From positions 61,815 to 125,814 of the forward strand of contig JAHDGF010000006.1 in assembly GCA_020627785.1 (NCBI GenBank): a stretch of DNA of 64,000 nucleotides. Reading direction: 5' to 3'. The notes beneath the pieces were generated by a model. The model ran no database searches and was not told the origin of the DNA. It saw nothing but the letters and a program-made list of their open reading frames with translations. Position numbers and translations under genes: made by a program. Origin of the DNA: Saprospiraceae bacterium. Its GTDB lineage: Bacteria; Bacteroidota; Bacteroidia; Chitinophagales; Saprospiraceae. Below, piece after piece: positions 57,957-64,000 of the stretch (the stretch's first letter is position 1; each line of letters begins with the position of its first letter).

Positions 57957-58787
57957 ATGGGAACTGGACTATATATATTAACAATTGTTGCGATCGTCTA
58001 TGCGGTGATCGTCCTCTTAGTTACTGTATTTCAGCATTTCTTTTTCTTCAGACCCGAGATCTTGCCGAGCAATTTTGTGTATGACTATCCTTTTGACTTT
58101 GAGGAAAAAACCTTTGAGATGGAGGATGGTGGTTCCGTCAATAGCTTGCACTTTAAAGTGCCAAACAATCGTGGCATCATTTATTACTTTAAGGGAAATT
58201 CAAGAAGCATAAAAGGCTGGGCAAAATTTGCCAAAGATTTCATGGGCAATGGTTATGACTTTTTTGTCATGGACTATCGAGGATTTGGCAAGAGTAAGGG
58301 CAAGCGTACGGAGTCTAAACTCTACGATGATAGCCAACAGATTTATAAATACATCAACAGTAAATTTGAAGAAAAGGACATCATCATTTACGGACGATCC
58401 ATGGGTAGCGGCATAGCGACGCGGATTGCTTCATGGAATAATCCAAGAATGTTGATTCTTGATTCGCCATATTATAGTTTTTGGCATCAGACCAGAAGGT
58501 ATGGTTTTATCTTACCGCTCCGTTTTATTCTGAGATACAAGATCAGAACAGATCAATTCATAAAGAAAGTCAGTGCACCCATTCACATCATTCATGGAAC
58601 CAAAGATCGATTGATTCCATTTTTTAATAGTGAGAAGTTAAAAGCCATCAGACCCGACGACATCGAATTGCATACGGTCGAAGGGGCGGGTCATAACAAC
58701 CTTCCTGACTTCCCAGAGTACCATGAATTTTTATATCAACGATTAAATGAGGCCTCCATTGATTGGCCAAAGGTTGTCGCCATATGA
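57957..58787 (+). CDS. Membrane-anchored alpha/beta hydrolase, paralogue of the previous gene
   Basis: 276 residues, same layout as the upstream hydrolase: membrane helix (about 6-26), YFKGNSRSIKGW at the oxyanion region, nucleophile GRSMGSGIA, acid in HGTKDRLIP, His in EGAGHNNL. Its first strand lacks the HG of the family, having YFKGN instead. It overlaps the acyl-CoA ligase start as ATGA, so the two are translationally coupled. A hydrolase releasing a fatty acid and a ligase activating it would make sense, but this is inference. Confidence 0.85.
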   Translation: MGTGLYILTIVAIVYAVIVLLVTVFQHFFFFRPEILPSNFVYDYPFDFEEKTFEMEDGGSVNSLHFKVPNNRGIIYYFKGNSRSIKGWAKFAKDFMGNGYDFFVMDYRGFGKSKGKRTESKLYDDSQQIYKYINSKFEEKDIIIYGRSMGSGIATRIASWNNPRMLILDSPYYSFWHQTRRYGFILPLRFILRYKIRTDQFIKKVSAPIHIIHGTKDRLIPFFNSEKLKAIRPDDIELHTVEGAGHNNLPDFPEYHEFLYQRLNEASIDWPKVVAI

Positions 58788-60544
58788 GTTTTACCCGAAC
58801 CATAGATTTAATTGCTCCTTCCCGATTAGCGAAACTGAAAGACCCATTACTTTTTGGGAAGACGGGTTCTAGCTATGAGGAATGGACAGGCACAAAAATC
58901 ACAACACGCGTTCTCTGCTACTGCGCTTATCTTAAAAACTTAGGATTAAAATCTGGCGACAAGATTATCCTTTTACCCGAAAGCGCATCTCCGGAATGGG
59001 TTATGCTTGATCTTGCAACTCAAGCATTGGGGATAATTGTGGTCATGGCACATGCCAGCGGCTCCAGCAAAAGCGTTAGACTGATCATCCATGAATCGGA
59101 AGCCAAACATTTCATCTACGCCAACGAAGAATTAATCGAAGGACTCGGTGATATTTTTGATGGAATCTCCTTGCAGCAATTGTATGACATTCCGGTGGAT
59201 CAAGCCATCACCTTAGATGAATACGAACAAGCCTGTGCAGCCATCAAGGAAGAAGACTTGGCTTGCATCATTTATACCAGCGGAACGACGGGTGATCCCA
59301 AAGGCGTCATGTTGACTCATGCGAACATCATGAGCAATGTTCAATCCGTTACTCTACTCATGCCGATCTGCCGAGACGATCGAGTGTTGAGTATGTTGCC
59401 GTACTCTCATGTTTTTGAGCGCACCTCGGTGTATTGTCTGATCGCCTTGCAGAGTAAAATATATTTTATTGATTCACCTCAGAATTTAGCGGAGGCATTG
59501 ACAAAAATTAAACCCCATTACTTCACGGCGGTCCCTAGGATTTTAGAGAAGATGTATGATCAAGTGATTGCGGCCTTTCGTTCGCGCAAGTGGCTGGGGA
59601 AAACGATGTTTAAGTGGGCGGGAAAGTTTACGGAAGAATATCAACCGCATAAAGCTTTCAATCCGATTAAGTTTGTCCAGTTACAATTCATCCGATATAT
59701 TTTATTGGGACGCTTTCGCAAAAAGATGGGTGGGCACTTGAAAGGGATCATTACAGGAGCGGCACATCTCCGTCCAGAAATTGCTCGTGCATTTTATGCG
59801 GGTGGGATTAAGGTCCGAGAAGGTTACGGCATGACCGAAACTTCGCCAGTGATCAGCTTCAATAGATTTGAGCCGGGACTGTGTCGGATTGATACGGTGG
59901 GTTTACTTTTGCCGCAGGTAAGATTAGAAATCCGCAGTAAGAATGAAGAAGGTCATGGAGAGATCTGGGTCTCGGGACCGAACGTCATGCAAGGCTACTA
60001 CAAGAAGCCGGAAGAAACGGCGAAGGTACTAATCGACGGCTGGCTCAACACCGGCGACATCGGTAAACTGGTCAAGGGTCGTTTCCTACAGATCACCGAT
60101 CGAAAGAAAGACATCTTTAAGACCTCCTCTGGAAAGTACGTCGCTCCACAAGAATTAGAAAATCATTTTTCTCAATCGGAGCTGATTGAAAACATCCTCG
60201 TTCTAGGATTCCAGAAGGCCTACGTCACCGCCCTCATCTACCCCAACTATGAAGAACTAAAAGCCTGGGCAAAAACGCAGGACATTCACTGGACCAGTCC
60301 CCAGTACATGGCGTTGAACATCAAAGTGAAAGAACGCATGCAAGAAGAAATCAACCGCTGGAACGATTCCCTCGCCAAACATAAAAAGGTCCGCGGCTTT
60401 CATTTGATGGCAGAGCCTTGGTCTCAAGCGGAGGGACAACTTTCGGCTACGCTTAAACCGATACGGAAAAAGATCTTGGAGGATTATGAGAAGGAGACGC
60501 GGGCGTTATATGAGAAGGGGGCTTCGTTTGGGTTTTTTAATTGA
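58784..60544 (+). CDS. Long-chain fatty acyl-CoA synthetase-like (AMP-forming) ligase
   Basis: 586 residues from the ATG at 58784 (a TTG at 58763 is in frame but is inside the hydrolase). ATP/AMP motif IIYTSGTTGDPKGVM, then GYGMTETSPV, and LNTGDIGKLVKG with the hinge DRKKDIFKTSSGKY. It fits the long-chain acyl-CoA ligase FadD15-like group, typical for AMP-binding enzymes that use ATP, CoA and a fatty acid. Substrate length is not deducible. It overlaps the previous stop by four bases. Confidence 0.93.
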   Translation: MSFTRTIDLIAPSRLAKLKDPLLFGKTGSSYEEWTGTKITTRVLCYCAYLKNLGLKSGDKIILLPESASPEWVMLDLATQALGIIVVMAHASGSSKSVRLIIHESEAKHFIYANEELIEGLGDIFDGISLQQLYDIPVDQAITLDEYEQACAAIKEEDLACIIYTSGTTGDPKGVMLTHANIMSNVQSVTLLMPICRDDRVLSMLPYSHVFERTSVYCLIALQSKIYFIDSPQNLAEALTKIKPHYFTAVPRILEKMYDQVIAAFRSRKWLGKTMFKWAGKFTEEYQPHKAFNPIKFVQLQFIRYILLGRFRKKMGGHLKGIITGAAHLRPEIARAFYAGGIKVREGYGMTETSPVISFNRFEPGLCRIDTVGLLLPQVRLEIRSKNEEGHGEIWVSGPNVMQGYYKKPEETAKVLIDGWLNTGDIGKLVKGRFLQITDRKKDIFKTSSGKYVAPQELENHFSQSELIENILVLGFQKAYVTALIYPNYEELKAWAKTQDIHWTSPQYMALNIKVKERMQEEINRWNDSLAKHKKVRGFHLMAEPWSQAEGQLSATLKPIRKKILEDYEKETRALYEKGASFGFFN

Positions 60545-60655
60545 GGGGGAGGGAAGGGTGAGTGATATAAAAAGAATTACATAAAGCAAAAAAAAATGGA
60601 TATCTGAAACTTATTATTAATATGTTTGGTTAGAATACTGGATAACGTTCCAAAA

Positions 60656-60666
60656 GTTCTTTGACA
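60656..60666 (+). promoter_or_regulatory. boxA-like antitermination motif
   Basis: GTTCTTTGACA matches the boxA element seen ahead of 16S rRNA in Bacteroidota leaders. No rRNA follows. It lies 36 bases before the toxin-like gene and about 110 bases before a terminator-like hairpin, so antitermination control is possible. It may be a chance match. Confidence 0.4.
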
Positions 60667-60701
60667 TACCGGTAGAAATAGAGAGGATACAAATTAGAAA
60701 T

Positions 60702-61223
60702 ATGAAAATAAATAATTTTACAAATAATTCGTATTCAATAAATAAAATAATAGAAAATATGGAATATAATAATTCAAGCCGTAGAAGAATCGGCTTTTTT
60801 AATACTAAAAATTCTAATAAAAATAATTTCAAGAAAAAATGTAAGCAAAACAATAGTATTGATAAAATAGAAATAGGAAGCTTATATTTTATAGATTTAG
60901 GAAACGATAGAGGGTTTAAAATAAATGGTAAAAGACCTTGTTTAATTATTAGACAAGTCGGAGAAACCTTTGTTGTACTTCCCTTATCTAAATTCAGAAA
61001 AAAACTTCATGTGTCTGAAGTGTTGATTCGCAAGAATCAAGGAAATTTAAAATTTGATTCAATTGTAAAAATTGGCCAAATTCAAACTGTCAACAATACC
61101 CAAATATTGCAGAAGACAGGTGAGGTTTCGGTTCCAGTCTTGGAAATTGTGGCAAAAAAGCTGCAAAATTTCTATATCCATAAACTTATGATTGAAATAG
61201 CTAAAAAGGAAATTCGAGCTTAA
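60702..61223 (+). CDS. MazF/PemK-like protein with a long basic N-terminal extension
   Basis: 173 residues. The first 56 are Asn/Lys/Ser rich and look disordered (KNSNKNNFKKKCKQNN). From residue 57 on, EIGSLYFIDLGNDRG, NGKRPCLIIRQV, VLPLSK and IVKIGQIQTVNNTQILQKTG give the SH3-like PemK/MazF fold of sequence-specific mRNA endonucleases. No antitoxin-like gene lies immediately up- or downstream; the following gene is a NYN RNase. Starts at 60702 or 60759 are the only ATGs before the domain. A GC-rich hairpin followed by six T lies inside the N-terminal coding region (60776-60800). Coding DNA is very A/T rich, implying transfer. Confidence 0.75.
   Translation: MKINNFTNNSYSINKIIENMEYNNSSRRRIGFFNTKNSNKNNFKKKCKQNNSIDKIEIGSLYFIDLGNDRGFKINGKRPCLIIRQVGETFVVLPLSKFRKKLHVSEVLIRKNQGNLKFDSIVKIGQIQTVNNTQILQKTGEVSVPVLEIVAKKLQNFYIHKLMIEIAKKEIRA
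60776..60800 (+). terminator. Terminator-like hairpin inside the 5' coding region of the toxin-like gene
   Basis: AAGCCG (60776-60781) and CGGCTT (60791-60796) form a 6-bp stem with a 9-base loop, followed by a run ending in T at 60800. It is the only GC-rich island in this stretch. It may attenuate transcription into the toxin domain, or end the upstream ligase transcript. Confidence 0.45.
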
Positions 61224-61282
61224 TTAATTAACCCTTCTTCTCTACGAAATCGGTATGTCATTATTTAATTTAAATCGAAATA

Positions 61283-62206
61283 ATGACTAATAATCTTTTA
61301 AAAATTGGAGTATTCTACGATGGGAATTATTTTTCTCATGTAAGCAACTACTACAATTATGAACATCCCAGAAAATCTAGGCTTTCAATAAATGGTCTAC
61401 ATAAATACATTCGTCAATACCTTGCAAGTGCCGAGTCAGTAGACAAGGAATTCGTGAAAATAACAAGCTCTCACTACTTTCGAGGCCGAATGACTAGCCA
61501 TGATGCTTTGGCATCTAATAAACTTCTATCCGATAGAATATTTGATGACATTTTAATGATGGAAGGTGTTGTCACACACTATTTGCCATTAAAATTTATT
61601 GAAGGTAAAAAGTTTGAAAAAGGAATAGATGTCTACATGGCTTTAGAGGCTTATGAACTTTCACTCTATAAAAAATTCGATATTGTTGTATTGATCGCAT
61701 GTGACGGGGATTACATACCTCTTGTAAAAAAACTAAATTCGTTAGGTGTCAAAGTAATGTTACTTGCCTGGGAATTTAAATATACAGATAGTCGAACGGG
61801 AAGAATTAGAGAGACAGTTACATCTATAGATCTAATTAATGAATGCGTCTATCCTGTCTTGATGCATGAAGAAATAGACAGTAAGGTAAAAAAGAATAAA
61901 CTTGTAGTAGATAATCTTTTCGTGAAATCAGATGAACGCCTAAATAATCTCAGAAATAATAACTTCAACGAAAGTATTGAGTCGAGTGAAATTTTAGACT
62001 CAGAACTAGGAGTCCAAATTGGAAATATTCTTTCATTAAAAAATGGTTACGGCTTTATTAGCAAGCCTCCAAACAATGTATACTTCCATTGGACAAATGT
62101 AGTTGGTACAGATTTTAATTCATTAAGTGTGGGAGACAGAATTGAATTTACAAGCACATTAAATGATAAAGGACAAGAAATTGCAACTGAAATTAAACGA
62201 GTGTAG
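61283..62206 (+). CDS. NYN-domain (PIN-like) RNase fused to a cold-shock domain
   Basis: 307 residues. The first 200 form a NYN/LabA-like PIN fold: GVFYDGNYF with an acidic metal ligand, KGIDVYMALEAYEL, and VVLIACDGDYIPLVKKLNSLGVKVML, the usual third-ligand segment. The C-terminal 65 residues (GNILSLKNGYGFIS....YFHWTNVVG...LSVGDRIEFT) are a cold-shock domain with the RNP1-like GYGFI, which binds single-stranded RNA or DNA. An RNA-binding nuclease is likely. It is 59 bases after the MazF-like gene in the same direction. Confidence 0.85.
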   Translation: MTNNLLKIGVFYDGNYFSHVSNYYNYEHPRKSRLSINGLHKYIRQYLASAESVDKEFVKITSSHYFRGRMTSHDALASNKLLSDRIFDDILMMEGVVTHYLPLKFIEGKKFEKGIDVYMALEAYELSLYKKFDIVVLIACDGDYIPLVKKLNSLGVKVMLLAWEFKYTDSRTGRIRETVTSIDLINECVYPVLMHEEIDSKVKKNKLVVDNLFVKSDERLNNLRNNNFNESIESSEILDSELGVQIGNILSLKNGYGFISKPPNNVYFHWTNVVGTDFNSLSVGDRIEFTSTLNDKGQEIATEIKRV

Positions 62207-62356
62207 TTTAAAATATAGCCACTAAATTTATGGCGGGAAATGCTAAGTATATCAATGTAGGATATTGTCATATCTCATTTCGTTTTACCACTGAGAGACG
62301 CCATATCTCATAGTCCCCTAGAGCTAATCGATTGAAACTAAAATAATATCGAGAAA

Positions 62357-63583
62357 ATGATACCAAACAAACAGCAATACAAAAAATGGAGTCTTCCATC
62401 TAAGTACACATTTATTGCATTGATAATTGGATTAATTGGTCTTTTTCTTGGGGTTTTTGGAATTTGGTATGCAATAGATTCAAATTCTTCCAACAATAAG
62501 AAATTTGATAAGCTTTTTGAAAATGATGAAATAGGCTTCACTCAAAGAAAACAATTACTTAGCCATTTTATTCAACCAGATCCAGATGAAAGCAGCAAAT
62601 CTGAAAAAATGAGAACCGAATCCATCAATGACATAATTGATGAATTCATAAGTGGAAACTACGACAAGAAACTTTCTAAGGTGTACGAAAATTTTTTTAA
62701 GAAAGACTTAGAAAAATCATTAATTGAATTAAATAAAATTCAGAATTCAGAAAAGAAGCAAATTGATGAACAATCCCATGAATTAAGAGGCAGACTTCTT
62801 TTAATTAACAAGCAATATGAAAAATCAATTCAAGAATATCTGAAATCTTACAATTTGACTCCAACCTATGCGAAAGCGCGAAGGCTTGGATTATTATATT
62901 TTAATTTATACAGATACCCTCAAGCAGATCAATATTTGGAATATGCTGAAAAATTTTTAGATAATGAAGCTAAGTCTGATTCTATAAGAAAATTAATAGC
63001 TGTAAACAAATGCGATTTAGCATCGACAAACATTAGGCTTGAGAATATTGATTTTGCTGAAATTAAATTCAAAGAGTCATTAAGAATCCATGAAGAATTA
63101 TATTCAACCTATAACTCTACAGATAAACTTTTTTATGCTTATGCCTTAGGAAACTATGCAGCTATCCTTGATTATAGACATATGTTCAAAGAATCGCTAA
63201 ATAGACTTAAAAAAGCGAAAGAAATAGTTCAATCTTTAGATTCTGAATCCTTAGAATACTTAGAAGGGATTTCTACAACATACTTATCAATAGGTGAAAG
63301 TTATACAGCAAGTAAAGACCACCAAAATGCAATCCTATATCTGAATAATGCATATGATAATTATACATTACTAGGTGATACATTTGGCCATTACAGAACG
63401 CGTTCTTTTATAGCCTGTTGTAGGAACCTCGCAACCAATTATATTGAAATAGGTGATAAAGAGAACTCAAAAAGGTATATAAATTTAGGATTTGAATGGA
63501 TTGAAAAAGGAATCAAGAGATTACCTAAGGTATATATTGAAGACAAGAACGAATTTGAAGAGATTCTAAGACAAATAGATTGA
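62357..63583 (+). CDS. Membrane-anchored TPR protein
   Basis: 408 residues. One membrane helix near 20-41 (ALIIGLIGLFLGVFGIWYA), then about 340 residues of TPR-like helical hairpins such as KQYEKSIQEYLKSYNLTP and IDFAEIKFKESLRIHEELY. No catalytic motif is seen. The N-terminal membrane anchor and TPR tail suggest a scaffold that brings partners to the membrane. It lies 150 bases after the NYN gene. It is A/T rich like its neighbours. Confidence 0.75.
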   Translation: MIPNKQQYKKWSLPSKYTFIALIIGLIGLFLGVFGIWYAIDSNSSNNKKFDKLFENDEIGFTQRKQLLSHFIQPDPDESSKSEKMRTESINDIIDEFISGNYDKKLSKVYENFFKKDLEKSLIELNKIQNSEKKQIDEQSHELRGRLLLINKQYEKSIQEYLKSYNLTPTYAKARRLGLLYFNLYRYPQADQYLEYAEKFLDNEAKSDSIRKLIAVNKCDLASTNIRLENIDFAEIKFKESLRIHEELYSTYNSTDKLFYAYALGNYAAILDYRHMFKESLNRLKKAKEIVQSLDSESLEYLEGISTTYLSIGESYTASKDHQNAILYLNNAYDNYTLLGDTFGHYRTRSFIACCRNLATNYIEIGDKENSKRYINLGFEWIEKGIKRLPKVYIEDKNEFEEILRQID

Positions 63584-63648
63584 GTACAGCTAACATTTGA
63601 TTATGATTTCTTTCCGCTCAAAGAGAAGACAAATATCATTTCCATTAC

Positions 63649-63876
63649 ATGCAATATTTGAAATTGTCTTTCCCTGAAATGGGTTTAAAGATTTACAAAC
63701 AACCTTATCACAATATGGAAGAAAAAATCAATGAAGGATCAGTGGACTTAAGTTCCATTTTTTTCCAAGAAATGTTTAACAATGAAGAAATAAAGTGTGG
63801 AAGAAATAAACCCTACCTTCTTTCAAAATGTCGGCGTTTATTGGTTCCGAGAAGAAAAAGAAGGATGAATTCTTAA
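63649..63876 (+). CDS. Short hypothetical reading frame of doubtful reality
   Basis: 75 residues, with no family resemblance; the C terminus is very basic (RRLLVPRRKRR). It overlaps the start of a transposase-like remnant in another frame, so it is probably a by-product of decayed sequence. It is listed only because the frame is open. Confidence 0.2.
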   Translation: MQYLKLSFPEMGLKIYKQPYHNMEEKINEGSVDLSSIFFQEMFNNEEIKCGRNKPYLLSKCRRLLVPRRKRRMNS

Positions 63877-63986
63877 TTACTGATTGAAAAATGTCCAAAA
63901 GCGAAATACAAAAAATTGTTGATCAAAGTATTTATATCTATAACAATTGTAAGCTTCCCCAAAATCCGAACTGTTTAAAAGTATAA
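63852..63986 (+). mobile_element. IS3-family transposase C-terminal remnant
   Basis: From 63852 the frame reads KKKDEFLITD, one in-frame stop (63885-63887), then KMSKSEIQKIVDQSIYIYNN and CKLPQNPNCLKV before a TAA. This parallels the tail of Bacteroidota IS3-type transposases (ILKDEF..., then ...SIYIYNN.RPHLSL...). The RPH catalytic-tail region is degraded. It is a fragment, read near the window end, so the rest may lie beyond. Confidence 0.45.
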
Positions 63987-64000
63987 AAAAACTTAACTTT

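Noticed and set aside
1..64000. CRISPR arrays, tRNA and rRNA genes
   Set aside because: No regularly spaced direct repeats, no tRNA-like TTCRA arms and no rRNA segments were recognised; the boxA-like motif at 60656 is not followed by rRNA.

Overview
The window is AT-rich chromosomal DNA from a member of the Bacteroidota, most likely a gliding or surface-associated environmental bacterium of the Saprospiria/Chitinophagia type. The evidence is four proteins with C-terminal type A sorting domains of the type IX secretion system (T9SS), two giant proteins with the gliding-motility-associated type B sorting domain, a PorP/SprF-family outer-membrane protein, many start regions of the form AAAC..AAA-ATG with no clear Shine-Dalgarno, and a TAnnTTTG-type promoter. 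I see no rRNA or tRNA genes and no CRISPR array. The genus cannot be fixed from the sequence alone.

Layout. 1-4.2 kb: a SAM-I riboswitch controls a methionine operon (PLP sulfhydrylase, then a fused homoserine O-acetyltransferase/aspartokinase). 4.3-13.8 kb: envelope lipoproteins, a TPR histidine kinase, an OMP barrel, an M90 peptidase with a SEC-C tail, a haloperoxidase-like lipoprotein, SRPBCC and SDR proteins. 13.8-21.7 kb: mostly minus-strand accessory genes (methyltransferase, secreted two-domain esterase, HxlR regulator with twin operator palindromes, SEC-C protein, cupin, MBL-fold hydrolase). 21.7-28.7 kb: methylmalonyl-CoA mutase, a 1261-residue SprB-repeat surface protein and a thioredoxin-SPOR protein.

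28.9-34.4 kb: a housekeeping cluster fabH-efp-accB-accC-ABC exporter (fatty acid initiation, translation, malonyl-CoA synthesis, export). 35.5-37.0 kb: a gene broken by two frameshifts, one at a TA microsatellite. 37.2-44.8 kb: a nitrogen assimilation operon (PII, ammonium channel, glutamate synthase large and small subunits) whose gltB is split by a +1 frameshift.

44.9-57 kb: secreted and envelope proteins, including a three-gene cassette of PorP/SprF protein, M43-like pseudopeptidase (catalytic Glu replaced by Gln) and 1306-residue PKD adhesin; also a secreted CotH/lamin-tail protein and a small zinc-ribbon membrane protein (57 aa) coupled to a DUF2007 gene. 57-60.5 kb: two paralogous alpha/beta hydrolases feeding into an acyl-CoA ligase. 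60.6-64 kb: a very AT-rich segment with a boxA-like leader, a MazF/PemK-like toxin, a NYN-RNase/cold-shock fusion, a membrane TPR protein and a degenerate IS3-family transposase tail; this is the most accessory-looking part of the window.

The best candidates for new biology are the RNA-targeting gene group at 60.6-63.6 kb with its antitermination-like leader, the T9SS cassette with the inactive-looking peptidase, the MetX-aspartokinase fusion under a SAM riboswitch, and an EF-P with Arg at the modified loop position. All functional calls are from motif reading; none were checked by database search.
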